The notes: generated from the sequence alone by a model not told the origin. A DNA stretch of 64,000 nt from an uncultured Acidobacteriota bacterium (GCA_937859595.1 CALMAH010000016.1:124001-188000); one strand, 5' to 3'. Positions 17,217-26,925 are shown, numbered from the stretch's first letter. A program made the numbers and translations.

Positions 17217-17681
17217 ATGGTTATTTTCACCGTGGAAGATCTTACAAAGAGTGATATTCCGGCCGTGATGTCTATAGCCGAGCAAGCAAATCTAAGCAGG
17301 TGGTCGGAAAAGGACCTGCTTGAAGAGCTATTGTTGGTCGAGTCGATCGCGTTCAAGCTCTCTGACGCGTCGTCAGAATGTCTCGGGTTTGTCATCGGAC
17401 GCATCGTTCCAGGTTTTATACGAGATCTTGATGCTGAGCTCTATAATATTGGGATCGTCGACTCCTTCAGACGAAAAGGGGGCGGGACCCTCCTTCTCGA
17501 ACGCTTTATCACAGAATGCGGTCTAAAGGGAGCACACAACATCTGGCTAGACGTCAGAGCATCAAATCATCCGGCACTTTCATTTTATTCTAAATTCGGA
17601 TTTTACGCGGACGGAGCACGAAAAAACTTCTATTCCGATCCCACTGAGGACGCTGTTCTGATGCGTTTGGAACTGAAATAA
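17217..17681 (+). CDS. rimI: Ribosomal protein S18 alanine N-acetyltransferase (GNAT)
   Basis: 154-residue GNAT acetyltransferase. The acetyl-CoA loop appears as IVDSFRRKGGGTLLLE (a variant of Q/R-x-x-G-x-G/A). WLDVRASNHPALSFYSKFGF is the C-terminal RimI signature. RimI acetylates the N-terminal alanine of S18. Pairing with tsaB supports the call. Another GNAT specificity cannot be excluded. Confidence 0.88.
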   Translation: MVIFTVEDLTKSDIPAVMSIAEQANLSRWSEKDLLEELLLVESIAFKLSDASSECLGFVIGRIVPGFIRDLDAELYNIGIVDSFRRKGGGTLLLERFITECGLKGAHNIWLDVRASNHPALSFYSKFGFYADGARKNFYSDPTEDAVLMRLELK

Positions 17682-17709
17682 GTATAGAAGAAGCCTATGA
17701 GATAAATGC

Positions 17710-17738
17710 TTGAACTTTATGTTTTTTTTGGTTAATAT
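17710..17738 (+). promoter_or_regulatory. Sigma-70-like promoter for the DUF465 gene
   Basis: TTGAAC (17710-17715), 17-nt spacer containing an eight-T run, then TAATAT (17733-17738). It lies in the 107-nt gap behind rimI and about 75 nt before the next start codon. Confidence 0.6.
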
Positions 17739-17812
17739 TCAGTTTACACCCGCTTGGTATTGGAACCGACGGTAAAGGTGAAGAAACTTTGAAAAGTGAG
17801 GGAATAAACTTT

Positions 17813-18043
17813 ATGGACATGTCAACTCCTGATCCTGTCAGGGATGAACTGCTCAGGATCAATCCGACGTTCCGCGACCTGGTTCATCAGCATCAGAGCT
17901 ACGAAGAACGTCTGAACGAACTTTCCGGCCTTACATACCCAAACGACGACGAACAGCTCGAAGAATCCACGCTAAAGAAAAAGAAATTGATGATAAAGGA
18001 TGAGATCTATGCAATGATGCATGATTATCAGGTCTCACATTGA
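17813..18043 (+). CDS. Small DUF465/YdcH-family protein
   Basis: 76 residues from ATG 17813, preceded by GAGGGA at a suitable distance; a TTG at 17789 would add eight residues. The chain is highly charged and helical: INPTFRDLVHQHQSYEERL, then TLKKKKLMIKDEIYAMM. This is the YdcH/DUF465 pattern of a coiled helical hairpin with a lysine-rich turn. The biochemical role of the family is unknown. It is monocistronic: its own promoter lies upstream and a terminator follows 25 nt after the stop. Confidence 0.8.
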   Translation: MDMSTPDPVRDELLRINPTFRDLVHQHQSYEERLNELSGLTYPNDDEQLEESTLKKKKLMIKDEIYAMMHDYQVSH

Positions 18044-18067
18044 CCTTAAACACCGAAGTCCAGAAGG

Positions 18068-18095
18068 AGCCGCTTTTCAAAAAAGGCGGCTTTTT
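18068..18095. terminator. Intrinsic terminator between convergent genes
   Basis: AGCCGC...GCGGCT stem extended by TTTT/AAAA pairs with one bulged G, then a T run on the plus strand. It would also work from the minus strand and so serves both the DUF465 gene and the convergent lipoprotein gene. Confidence 0.75.
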
Positions 18096-19225
18096 CAATC
18101 CGACCTGCATGCGTTTCGAGAAAATAGTGCATAACCGCCTGAAACAGGAACGGCGAATGAATTTCCGTCCGAGATGATCCTGGAGCCGGTCGCGACAACA
18201 CCATTGCCCATGGAAATCCGGTTCAAAAAGCGCCCGTTAGAGCTGTCAAGAACAAAGACCTCGTTGTCCCCCACACCTGCCGCGTAGATCCTCTTCCCCA
18301 AAACCAAAGGAGCAGCTATCAACCGGTTCGGCATGCGTCGCCGCCACACGACGCTTCCGGAATCCGCCGACAATCGGTAAATGAAGTTGTCCAGGGACGC
18401 CGCATAGACGTCACGACCATCGATCTCGACGCCGTATATCCCGGCGCCTGCCTTGAACCTCCATAGTGGTAGTGTCCGCCCGCTATCAGAGCGTTCCAGA
18501 TTTCCTCGTTCGTCGGCAAACAGGAGCCCTCCGCCTGCTAATGAGGCCGCAGTAGCGATAGATCTATCGAAGTGAGAATCAGAAATTATTTCCCCAGTAA
18601 CAGGATCGATCACCACGATTCGACCGCCCTTAGCCGCGACCAATACACCGATGTCCGAGATCACAGGTGGGATCGTCATCTGAACGTGGACATCCCGTGT
18701 CCAGATCACGCTATTTAGCGACGGGTCGATCGCAGTCAATACACCGCTTCTGTTCGCTGTTATCAACACACCTTTCGCAGATCCGATGTAAAACCCATCG
18801 GAAAAGGTGAGTCCGATGTTTCCTACAGGAAGCCCTGTTTTCAGACTGAACGAGCGGAGCGAAGACGAGGCCTGCTTATCAGCTGTGTCCGCAAACGGAT
18901 TGGCTACCAGGTAAATTGTCCCATTTCTTGCTATCACACCGGATACGGCCGTGCCGCCGATCTCGGCGGTCCATTCCGTCCTCATTGAGCCTAGATCGGT
19001 TGCCCTGAGCGATCCATCTTCTTCCAGAGTAATGAAAAGTCCGTTATCGATGGCGGGGTTTTGCCTGGAAAATTTCTCTATCCGGTAACTACCGCACAAT
19101 GCATAGTGTACGCCGTTAGTGTCAACACCCTGGCCAAGGCAACCTGCCACCGTTCCGGTCAGTACGAGCAAACATCCGAGCATTATGGCTGACTTTTTTG
19201 CAGGAAAAGGCATGAAAAACTTCAT
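18095..19225 (-). CDS. Lipoprotein with PQQ-like beta-propeller repeats
   Basis: 376 residues from ATG 19225. The N-terminus is a lipoprotein signal: basic PFPAKKS, a hydrophobic core, and lipobox VAGC with the lipidated Cys at 29. The rest is a series of about 40-residue blade repeats (for example YLVANPFAD, VLITANRSGVLTAID, VYAASLDNFIYRLSADSG), as in BamB-like and PQQ-enzyme-repeat propellers. No quinoprotein catalytic residues are seen. It probably acts as a scaffold or binding protein in the envelope. BamB is a possible role but its neighbours (ssb, divergent) do not support it. An upstream in-frame start at 19303 would bury the signal peptide, so I reject it. Confidence 0.78.
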   Translation of the reverse strand: MKFFMPFPAKKSAIMLGCLLVLTGTVAGCLGQGVDTNGVHYALCGSYRIEKFSRQNPAIDNGLFITLEEDGSLRATDLGSMRTEWTAEIGGTAVSGVIARNGTIYLVANPFADTADKQASSSLRSFSLKTGLPVGNIGLTFSDGFYIGSAKGVLITANRSGVLTAIDPSLNSVIWTRDVHVQMTIPPVISDIGVLVAAKGGRIVVIDPVTGEIISDSHFDRSIATAASLAGGGLLFADERGNLERSDSGRTLPLWRFKAGAGIYGVEIDGRDVYAASLDNFIYRLSADSGSVVWRRRMPNRLIAAPLVLGKRIYAAGVGDNEVFVLDSSNGRFLNRISMGNGVVATGSRIISDGNSFAVPVSGGYALFSRNACRSD

Positions 19226-19353
19226 CGAGATCGTCGAGGTCGGCTCGCTCCGCGATAAAATATCGGGCGAGACTTGACCGTTGTTCATTGATGAATGTAA
19301 CATCCGGTACAGTTCGCTGCCAATTTATCAAACCAACGGAGACGATTATCGAT

Positions 19354-19812
19354 ATGTCTTTCAACAAAATAATACTTGTCGGCAATTTGGGCCGGGACCC
19401 GGAACTGAGATATACACCGCAAGGTGATGCGGTTTGCGATTTCTCGATGGCAACCAATGATAGGAAAAGAGATAAGTCAGGTGAGTACCAGGATGTACCG
19501 ACCTGGTTTCGGGTTACTCTGTGGGGAAAACAGGCTGAAAACGCCTCAAAATATCTTGCAAAGGGAAAGCAGGTTTACATTGAAGGGCGTTTGAGCCTTG
19601 AGGAATGGACCGACCGCGACGGCAATACTCGACAGACACTACAGGTAACCGGAACAGATATGCGTTTCATCGGGACACGCGGTGACGCTGTTGCCGATGG
19701 TTCGCGATCAGATGAACCCGAATTTGCCGGTCCGGCTTCGGCCCCCACCCCTCCGTCCTCTTCAGGAGCTGCGACCGCAGTGCCGGCGAAGGATGATGAT
19801 ATACCGTTTTAA
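19354..19812 (+). CDS. ssb: Single-stranded DNA-binding protein
   Basis: 152 residues from ATG 19354 (GGAG about 12 nt ahead). MSFNKIILVGNLGRDPELRY opens a canonical OB-fold; FRVTLWGKQAE, YLAKGKQVYIEGRL and the aromatic W/F/Y positions for base stacking are present. A Pro/Ser/Ala-rich linker leads to the acidic tail DDDIPF, the docking peptide for SSB-interacting proteins. It protects ssDNA in replication and repair. It is monocistronic and divergent from the lipoprotein gene. Confidence 0.96.
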   Translation: MSFNKIILVGNLGRDPELRYTPQGDAVCDFSMATNDRKRDKSGEYQDVPTWFRVTLWGKQAENASKYLAKGKQVYIEGRLSLEEWTDRDGNTRQTLQVTGTDMRFIGTRGDAVADGSRSDEPEFAGPASAPTPPSSSGAATAVPAKDDDIPF

Positions 19813-19898
19813 GGGGAGTGATACTCGGGATAGGCCGAAGTTTTTTCAGCTAGCGGACTATCGATCCTAAAACTCATTGCTCATAGCAAGTAGATCGG

Positions 19899-20744
19899 TC
19901 AGACCCATACGCCCATTTTGCGAAATTTTTTGAACCGGGCGAGACGTAGGTCGTCGCCCGAAATTTTGTCCAGTTCGTTGAGATGTCGTCTCAGGCTCTC
20001 AGAAAGTGCTTTTGCGACGGGCTCGAAAACCGGCCCACCCGTCTCAGCTCCTTCGTCCTTCTCGTTCTCTGCCACCGCCCAGGATTCGGGCTCGGGAATT
20101 ATTTCATCGATCAGGCCAAAAGAATTCAGATGATCTGCGGTCAACCGCAGCCCTTCGGCAGCCGCGGGAGCCTCGGCAGAATCTTTCCATAGGATTGCAG
20201 CGCACCCCTCAGGCGAGATGACCGAATAAACAGCATTTTCCAGCATTATTATCCGATCGCCAATGCCGATCGCGAGCGCCCCGCCCGAGCCGCCTTCGCC
20301 AACTACGACAACAACTATCGGCACGCGAAGCCCCGCCATCTCCCTGAGATTGTAGGCGATCGCTTCCGCCTGTCCGCGTTCTTCTGCATCTATCCCCGGA
20401 TAGGCTCCCGGCGTGTCAATAAAGGTTATGATCGGACGACCAAATTTCTCAGCCATTTTCATGATCCGCAGAGCCTTACGGTAACCCTCCGGCTTTGGCA
20501 TCCCGAAATTTCGCTGCTGCCGCTGTTTCGTGTCGCGGCCTTTCTGCTGGCCGATCACTACAACCTCTCGGCCGTCAAGGCGTGCAAAGCCACATACCAT
20601 TGCCGAATCGTCAGCATACCTTCGATCCCCATGAAGCTCTACGAAATCACTGAAGATCGTATTGAAGATATCAATGGAATAGGGACGGAGCGGATGCCGC
20701 GCGTTTTGTACTCGTTCAAAAGCTGTTCCGATAGTTGCCGTCAT
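19899..20744 (-). CDS. accA: Acetyl-CoA carboxylase carboxyltransferase alpha subunit (short N-terminus)
   Basis: 281 residues. Conserved blocks [74 protein letters not shown] and [15 protein letters not shown] identify AccA, which with AccD transfers CO2 from carboxybiotin to acetyl-CoA. The E. coli protein starts about 60 residues earlier; that helical lead is missing here. The frame cannot extend because dnaE ends 12 nt upstream, and AGAAGGA fits ATG 20744 well. So the short N-terminus looks genuine. Cotranscribed behind dnaE. Confidence 0.95.
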   Translation of the reverse strand: MTATIGTAFERVQNARHPLRPYSIDIFNTIFSDFVELHGDRRYADDSAMVCGFARLDGREVVVIGQQKGRDTKQRQQRNFGMPKPEGYRKALRIMKMAEKFGRPIITFIDTPGAYPGIDAEERGQAEAIAYNLREMAGLRVPIVVVVVGEGGSGGALAIGIGDRIIMLENAVYSVISPEGCAAILWKDSAEAPAAAEGLRLTADHLNSFGLIDEIIPEPESWAVAENEKDEGAETGGPVFEPVAKALSESLRRHLNELDKISGDDLRLARFKKFRKMGVWV

Positions 20745-20756
20745 AAATGAATCCTT

Positions 20757-23700
20757 CTAAAACTTCCAGGTAACGCTGCAACCACGTTCACGTAATACGT
20801 TCTCAAGCGTACCGGTCCCTTCAATACGAAGCGGAAGCGAGCGAAGTGATAATTTTACACCTCCCGCATTAAGATCGAGAAACACCTCACACGTTCCATG
20901 GCTTTCACTAAGTACTGAGTACAGGTCTTGGACAAATTCTTCACTCGGTTCACCATCGGGAAGGCCGATGGTAACTGAGCGGGCATTTCGGGAAACCAGT
21001 TCGCTAAGGACATTGACCTCGTTCAGTATCAGCGTTGCCTCCTGGCCTTCGGACATTTCCAACTTTCCCTCCACTACCAGTAAGGCATCGTCGGAAATTT
21101 TAGCGGAATTCTTGCCATAGTTGTCGCTCCACATCATGCATTTTATCCCAGTCGATCGGTCCTCGACGCGAAACTGAGCATATCGATTTCCATTCTTGGA
21201 CCAGCGAACCTGCAATCCCGACACTACACCGGCGATCCTTACTATCTGCCCGTGACGCAGTTCGCCAAGATCAGCAAGATTGCGAATGTTCAAGCGTGAG
21301 AGTGCTTCTCCATGATCTTCGAGCGGGTGAGCTGAAAGATAAAATCCGACGGCTGATTTCTCGCGGCTTGCAAGTTGGGCCTGACTCCACGGCAGGGGGG
21401 CTTCGGAAGGCCCTTCGTCAAACGCGGTTGGCGGCGAATCACCAAACAAACCGCTCTGGCCGGCATTCTTGTTTATCCAAGCTCTCTGGCCGAACGAGAT
21501 CGCATCGTCGATCGAGTTGAACAGCGTCGCCCGCCACAGGTTTCTTGTCTTTCCATCCGGCATTATCGAGTCAAGGGCGCCGGCGCAAATTAAACTTTCC
21601 AGCCCACGGCGGTTCAAAGCCCCCTGATCGACCCGGGAAACAAGATCGAAAAGGGAAGTGAACCTGCCGTCTTTTCGTGCCTGGATTATTGCCCGGGAAG
21701 CCGCGGAGCCCATTCCCTTTATTGCTGAGAGCCCAAATCGGACGGAGTTCTCGGTCGGCGTAAAGCCCTCATCGCTCTCGTTGACGTCCGGCGGAAGCAG
21801 ATCGAGCCCCATCGAACGAAGCTCGTTGGAATACTTATAGACCTTTGCACTATCTGAAGCTTCGTGTGAAAGCACGGCAGAATAGAAATACGACGGGTAA
21901 TGAGCTTTTAGATATCCCGTCTGAAATGCGAGATATGCATAGGCAATGCTGTGGCTGCGGTTAAAACCGTAGTCGGCAAATTTTGCCATCAGGTCGAAGA
22001 TCTCTTTGGCGGTCTTTTTGCTGATGCCTCGCTCGACGGCTCCATTGATGAATTTCTCCTCGTGCGGGGCCATCTCTTCGGGCTTCTTTTTGCCCATCGC
22101 CCGACGCATCAGATCGGCATCGCCAAGGCTATAACCGCCGAGCTTTTGGGCGATCTGCATTATCTGTTCCTGGTAAACCAAAACACCATAAGTGTTCCGA
22201 AGGATCTCCTCCATTTCGGGAACGATGTATTCAACCTCTTTTTCCCCTCGATGCCGGAGGATAAATTCTTCGATCATGCCTCCATCTAGCGGGCCGGGGC
22301 GATAGAGCGCATTCAAGGCTGCAAGGTCTTCAAGTTCCTTTGGCTTTAGGCGACGGCAGATGTCCTGCATTCCTGACGATTCGAACTGAAAAACGGCATC
22401 CGTCTTGCCTTCGGAAAAGATCCCCATCGTCTTTTCGTCGTCCAGCGGAATATCACTCCAGTCTATCTCGATACCGGTTTTTTCTCTTAGGCTGGCGAGG
22501 CAATCGGCAATGATGGTCAGGGTGGTCAGGCCGAGGAAATCCATCTTAAGCATCCCGACCTTTTCCAGATCGCCCATGGGGTATTGGCTCGTGAATTCAT
22601 TCTTTGCCGAGATGGCAACCGGGACTATTTCGTGAAGCGGCTTTGGAGATATAACAACACCGGCCGCATGGACGGACGTATGCCGCGAACAGCCCTCAAC
22701 GCGAAGGGCAAGTTCGATAAGCTCCTTTACCCGAGGGTTGGCATTCATCATCTCGCCAAGCTGCTGTTCTTTTTTCAAAGCCTCCGTGATGCTGATGTTC
22801 CGGCCACGGTAAGGTGGTGGGATCAGCTTTGCGATCTTTTCGACTTCGCCATATGGCATATTTAGTGCCCGGCCCACGTCCTTGATCGCTGCCCTTGAGG
22901 CCATCGTCCCGAATGTAATGATCTGACAGACGGAATCGCGTCCATAAAGCTCAGATACGTGGTTTATCACCTCGCCGCGGCCGCGAATACAGAAATCGAT
23001 ATCGATATCGGGCATCGAAATACGTTCGGGATTGAGAAAACGCTCGAAAAATAACTCGTATTGCAGCGGGTCGATGCCCGTAATACCGAGCGAATAAGCG
23101 ACCAGTGAGCCTGCCGCCGAACCGCGTCCCGGTCCCACCGGTATTCCGCTTTCGACGGCATATTTTATGAACTCCCATACGATAAGGAAGTAGCCGGAAT
23201 AGCCCATTCGCTCGATGGTCTCGATCTCAAGCTTGAGCCGGCGGTCGTAATCCTCCAGCGGATATTTAAGTGTTCCAGCCTCAGCCATTGGCCGCAGCAC
23301 TTCCGCCTTTAGATCCTCCAGGCCTTCACGGACGACCTTTTCGAAATATTCGTCAAGCGTCTCACACCCCGAATCAGCCGGTATCGGAAAACTCGGCAGA
23401 GTGAGATTATCCGGGCCGATCTCGATCTCAAGCTGGCATCTCTCGGCTATTTTTAGCGTATTTTCGAGAGCTTCGGGAAGATCCTTGCCAAATATCTCCC
23501 ACATCTCCTCAGCCGAGCGAACGTAGCGTTTCCCTGTGAAATCGGGGCCGCCGTTTTCGCTTATCGTCCTGCCTTCGGCAATGCATAGCAGGATCTGGCG
23601 GGCACGCGCGTCTGCGGGTTCGAGATAGTGGGCGTCGTTCGTCGCCACAATACCGCAGCCGACCCGCTCGGCAAGGTGCGCCAGCCGCGGGTTAAGATCT

Positions 23701-24281
23701 TCATCTTCCTCACGCCAGTTTGGCTGTATCTCGATATAAAAATTTTCTTTGCCAAAAAAGTCCGCAAACTTCGCAGCGTATTCTTCGGCTTTTTCGGTAT
23801 TGGAACTGCGAAGGAAATGGTCTATCGGCCCGCGCGGCCCTCCGGAAAGAGCGATCAGCCCGCCGGAATGCTGTTCGAGCAGTTCCATATCGACGCGGGG
23901 TTTATGGTGAAACCCTTCTGTAAAGGCCCTGGAAGCGAGCAGAACCAGATTGTGATATCCCTCCAGATCCGCAGCCAACAGCACCAAGTTGTAGAACGGC
24001 AGTTCACCAACCCTTATCGAAGAAGACCTGTCGGCACGGTTCCCGCTTGCCAGATACGCCTCATAACCGAGGATCGGGTGAATACCGGCTTTCCTCATAG
24101 CGAGGTAAAAACTGATCGCCCCAAACATATTGCCGTAGTCCGTTATCGCACAGGCTCTTTGTTCTAGCTTTTTTAACCTATCTACAAGCGGCTTAAGTTG
24201 GATCGAGCTCTGCAAAAGGCTATAATCCGAATGCAAATGAAGATGAACAAAGTCGTGTTTTTTTGACGTCGGCGGTTCCAT
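20757..24281 (-). CDS. dnaE: DNA polymerase III alpha subunit
   Basis: 1174 residues from ATG 24281. The N-terminal PHP domain (FVHLHLHSDYSLL at residue 11 onward) opens the protein. The palm carries PDIDIDF near residue 425 with the two catalytic aspartates, preceded by PGRGSAAGSLVAYS. LNALYRPGPLDGG and a helix-hairpin-helix region follow. The C-terminal OB domain starts around HGQIVRIAGVVSG. It is the replicative polymerase of the DnaE1 type. The frame stays open upstream to 24719, but that stretch lies over miaB and lacks DnaE similarity; only 15 nt separate this start from the divergent miaB start. accA follows. Confidence 0.97.
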   Translation of the reverse strand: MEPPTSKKHDFVHLHLHSDYSLLQSSIQLKPLVDRLKKLEQRACAITDYGNMFGAISFYLAMRKAGIHPILGYEAYLASGNRADRSSSIRVGELPFYNLVLLAADLEGYHNLVLLASRAFTEGFHHKPRVDMELLEQHSGGLIALSGGPRGPIDHFLRSSNTEKAEEYAAKFADFFGKENFYIEIQPNWREEDEDLNPRLAHLAERVGCGIVATNDAHYLEPADARARQILLCIAEGRTISENGGPDFTGKRYVRSAEEMWEIFGKDLPEALENTLKIAERCQLEIEIGPDNLTLPSFPIPADSGCETLDEYFEKVVREGLEDLKAEVLRPMAEAGTLKYPLEDYDRRLKLEIETIERMGYSGYFLIVWEFIKYAVESGIPVGPGRGSAAGSLVAYSLGITGIDPLQYELFFERFLNPERISMPDIDIDFCIRGRGEVINHVSELYGRDSVCQIITFGTMASRAAIKDVGRALNMPYGEVEKIAKLIPPPYRGRNISITEALKKEQQLGEMMNANPRVKELIELALRVEGCSRHTSVHAAGVVISPKPLHEIVPVAISAKNEFTSQYPMGDLEKVGMLKMDFLGLTTLTIIADCLASLREKTGIEIDWSDIPLDDEKTMGIFSEGKTDAVFQFESSGMQDICRRLKPKELEDLAALNALYRPGPLDGGMIEEFILRHRGEKEVEYIVPEMEEILRNTYGVLVYQEQIMQIAQKLGGYSLGDADLMRRAMGKKKPEEMAPHEEKFINGAVERGISKKTAKEIFDLMAKFADYGFNRSHSIAYAYLAFQTGYLKAHYPSYFYSAVLSHEASDSAKVYKYSNELRSMGLDLLPPDVNESDEGFTPTENSVRFGLSAIKGMGSAASRAIIQARKDGRFTSLFDLVSRVDQGALNRRGLESLICAGALDSIMPDGKTRNLWRATLFNSIDDAISFGQRAWINKNAGQSGLFGDSPPTAFDEGPSEAPLPWSQAQLASREKSAVGFYLSAHPLEDHGEALSRLNIRNLADLGELRHGQIVRIAGVVSGLQVRWSKNGNRYAQFRVEDRSTGIKCMMWSDNYGKNSAKISDDALLVVEGKLEMSEGQEATLILNEVNVLSELVSRNARSVTIGLPDGEPSEEFVQDLYSVLSESHGTCEVFLDLNAGGVKLSLRSLPLRIEGTGTLENVLRERGCSVTWKF

Positions 24282-24296
24282 TTTCGGTATGCGGTT

Positions 24297-25625
24297 ATGT
24301 TGAAAGTCTACCTTGAAACTTTTGGCTGTCAAATGAATGTTTCGGATTCTGAACGCGTAGCCACGTCGCTGGCCGGAAACGGGTTCGAACTGACGGATTC
24401 CGAGGAAAATGCCGATATCATCCTTATAAACACATGCTCGGTCCGTGAAAAGGCCGAGCAAAAGCTCTATACCCGCGTGGGCGAGATCAGGGCAGGGAAG
24501 CGAGAAAAGCCCGTCGTTGGAGTGATGGGCTGCGTGGCCCAGCTCGAGGGAGAAACCCTTTTCGAAAAGATAAAAGGCGTCGATCTGGTAGTCGGTACGA
24601 GGGCCGTCGGCAGGGTATCGCAAGCGATAAGAAATGTTTTGGCAGACGGGCCCGGATTCTCGGACCTGGGCGAAAGGGAAGCGGACTATGACTGGAAGGT
24701 GGCGGATGCTCAGCGGCATTCTCCCTACGTAGCATTTATACCGATCATCGAAGGATGCAATAAATTTTGCACATACTGCATAGTTCCCTTTTCACGCGGC
24801 AGGGAAGTCAGCCTCCCCGCCTCTGAGATCATCCGTCAGACACTTGAGCTTAGACGAAAGGGCGTAAAAGAGATCCATCTGATCGGCCAGAACGTCAACA
24901 GCTATCGACCGGCAACCGATTCGGGGCTTGAGGATATAAAGGGCGCGACCTATTTTTCGCGCCTGCTGCGTGCCGTTGCCAAGACCGGGATCGAAAGGAT
25001 CAAATACAATACTTCTTTCCCAAGAGATTTTCACCCGGATATCGTCGATGCAATGGATGAACACGAAAATCTATGCAATTGGGTGCATCTGCCGGTGCAA
25101 TCGGGCAGCGACCGCGTGTTAAAGGCAATGAGGCGGCTGCACACGATCGACAGCTACTTCAAACGGATCGACAAGATAAAGGGCTCGCATCGGAATATGT
25201 CTCTTACTACCGACATCATAGTGGGTTTCCCGGGCGAGACAGAAGCCGACTTTATGGACACGGTCAAGATGGTCGATTATTGCGAGTTCGATTCTGCTTA
25301 TATCTTCAAATACTCGCCGAGGCCGGGCACGCCTGCATTTGAATTGGAAGACGATGTTCCTGCGAAAGAGAAAACCGCTCGTTTTCGAGAACTGGAGCGG
25401 GTCCAGAAGTCTATTCAGCAGAAAAGTTTGCGGAGATATCTTAATCAATCGCTTAAGGTTTTGGCAGAACGTGGCTCGGCAAAATCCGACTCTGATCTGA
25501 CGGGACACTCAACATGTCATCGGGTTGTGAATTTTCCCGGAACTAATGATATGCTTGGAAACATCGTCAACGTCCGGATCACAGAGATCAAGGCTAACTC
25601 ACTTTACGGAGAGGTTTGTAACTAA
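24297..25625 (+). CDS. miaB: tRNA-2-methylthio-N6-dimethylallyladenosine synthase
   Basis: 442 residues. N-terminal UPF0004 domain: ETFGCQMNVSDSE, INTCSVREKAEQK and GVMGCVAQ hold the three Cys of the auxiliary [4Fe-4S] cluster. Radical-SAM core: EGCNKFCTYCIVPFSRG with CxxxCxxC, then LIGQNVNSY and NTSFPRDF. The C-terminal TRAM domain ends the protein. MiaB adds a methylthio group to i6A37. The INTCSVREKAEQK block and the VHLPVQSGSDRVLKAM block favour MiaB over MtaB or RimO. It is followed within 2 nt by the nuclease-family gene. Confidence 0.95.
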   Translation: MLKVYLETFGCQMNVSDSERVATSLAGNGFELTDSEENADIILINTCSVREKAEQKLYTRVGEIRAGKREKPVVGVMGCVAQLEGETLFEKIKGVDLVVGTRAVGRVSQAIRNVLADGPGFSDLGEREADYDWKVADAQRHSPYVAFIPIIEGCNKFCTYCIVPFSRGREVSLPASEIIRQTLELRRKGVKEIHLIGQNVNSYRPATDSGLEDIKGATYFSRLLRAVAKTGIERIKYNTSFPRDFHPDIVDAMDEHENLCNWVHLPVQSGSDRVLKAMRRLHTIDSYFKRIDKIKGSHRNMSLTTDIIVGFPGETEADFMDTVKMVDYCEFDSAYIFKYSPRPGTPAFELEDDVPAKEKTARFRELERVQKSIQQKSLRRYLNQSLKVLAERGSAKSDSDLTGHSTCHRVVNFPGTNDMLGNIVNVRITEIKANSLYGEVCN

Positions 25626-25626
25626 C

Positions 25627-26109
25627 GTGAGCGAAGAAACACAACTGGTCGAAATGCGTATCGGGGCCCTGATAATGGACCCGAACACCAATTCACCGAT
25701 CGTTGTGCTTAAGGGAATTGATTCGGAGTCCGTGCTGCCGATCTGGGTAGGGGCCTTTGAAGCAAATGCGATCGCTCTGGAGATAGAAAAGATCGTCCCA
25801 CAACGCCCCATGACACACGATCTGCTTAAGACCGTGATTCTGGAATGCGGCCTTAGTGCGGTGCGAGTAGTTGTAACCGATCTCCTCGACAACACATTCT
25901 ACGCATCCATTGAACTAAGTGATCCGAACGGAGATCCCATCGCATTTGACGCTCGGCCTTCCGATGCGATCGCTCTCGCTCTACGGCTTGACTGCCCCAT
26001 CTTTGTCGATCAAAAGGTCCTGGACCTCTCTGCCGCGAACCAGCCTGATGGTGGATCAGACGACGATGTGGATCAGTCTCCCGAAGAATGGCCTGAAGTA
26101 ATTGGATAG
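25627..26109 (+). CDS. Bifunctional nuclease family (BFN/DUF151) protein
   Basis: 160 residues from GTG 25627, with GGAGAGG upstream at the end of miaB; ATG 25654 is an alternative. The BFN domain is recognisable by VLPIWVGAFEANAIALEIE, PQRPMTHDLLKTVI, TFYASIEL and DARPSDAIALALRL. Family members from several phyla show DNase/RNase activity or act in stress responses. It ends in an acidic Asp-rich tail. It sits between miaB and parA in a tight plus-strand run. Confidence 0.86.
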   Translation: MSEETQLVEMRIGALIMDPNTNSPIVVLKGIDSESVLPIWVGAFEANAIALEIEKIVPQRPMTHDLLKTVILECGLSAVRVVVTDLLDNTFYASIELSDPNGDPIAFDARPSDAIALALRLDCPIFVDQKVLDLSAANQPDGGSDDDVDQSPEEWPEVIG

Positions 26110-26133
26110 GATGCGGTATTCGCAGAAGCACTA

Positions 26134-26925
26134 ATGATCATCACCATAGCCAATCAGAAGGGCGGGGTAGGAAAGACGACCACCGCGATCAACCTTGCCG
26201 CAGCCTGTGCCTCTCGCCGAAGGCGTGTCCTCTTGATAGACCTTGATCCCCAAAGCAATACGTCGTTGTCATTCCTTGATCCGCTTCGGGTTTCCGCGGG
26301 CTCTTATGAGATGTTTGTCGAAGCGGACTTGCCTTTAAGTGAGCTCATCTATGAAACGAATATCCCAGATCTTGACCTGATCCCCGCCAGGATCAACCTT
26401 GCGAAACTCGAGGCAAAATTACTCGGAGATTTTGACGCAGCGTTCCGGTTACGTGACCGTCTGGCAGACATTAAAGACCACTACGACCTTATAATTATCG
26501 ATACTCCGCCTACATTGGGAATGATCACGGTAAATTCGCTGGTGGCGGCAAAATATGTGCTGATACCCATTCAATCGTCTTATTTTGCTCTTGAGGGGAC
26601 TGATGACTTGCTCGAAACGATCGAAAAGGTTCGGTCCAGGCCAAACCCTGAACTCGAATTGTTGGGCGTGCTGATCACTCTTTTCGACCGGCGAACGGCG
26701 CTGTCAAAAGACGTAGATGCCCATATTCGAAAAGTCTTTGGCGACAAGACCTTTAAGACAATTATCACAAGGAGCGTGAGGCTTGAGGAAGCTCCGGCCC
26801 ATAAACTCCCTATCTTTGATTATGCTCCTCGTTCTTCGGGAGCCGAGGAATATCAGAATCTCGCAAAGGAGGTGCTTAAACGTGTCGAAAAGAGGGTTGC
26901 CACTAGGCGTGCAAATGCGGCATGA
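26134..26925 (+). CDS. parA: Chromosome-partitioning ATPase ParA/Soj
   Basis: 263 residues. Deviant Walker A NQKGGVGKTTTAINLA (Lys9 and Lys14), IDLDPQSNTS as switch I, and IIIDTPPTLGMITVNSL as Walker B. It binds DNA nonspecifically as an ATP dimer and moves ParB-parS complexes. parB overlaps its 3' end by 44 nt. The short form without an N-terminal HTH is the chromosomal type. Confidence 0.94.
   Translation: MIITIANQKGGVGKTTTAINLAAACASRRRRVLLIDLDPQSNTSLSFLDPLRVSAGSYEMFVEADLPLSELIYETNIPDLDLIPARINLAKLEAKLLGDFDAAFRLRDRLADIKDHYDLIIIDTPPTLGMITVNSLVAAKYVLIPIQSSYFALEGTDDLLETIEKVRSRPNPELELLGVLITLFDRRTALSKDVDAHIRKVFGDKTFKTIITRSVRLEEAPAHKLPIFDYAPRSSGAEEYQNLAKEVLKRVEKRVATRRANAA

Noticed and set aside
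23628..24167. 179-codon plus-strand frame inside dnaE
   Set aside because: It is antisense to the PHP and palm region of DnaE and shows no family signature.
24282..24719. Extension of dnaE by 146 residues
   Set aside because: The stretch lies over the 5' part of miaB and has no polymerase similarity; the PHP domain starts right after ATG 24281.
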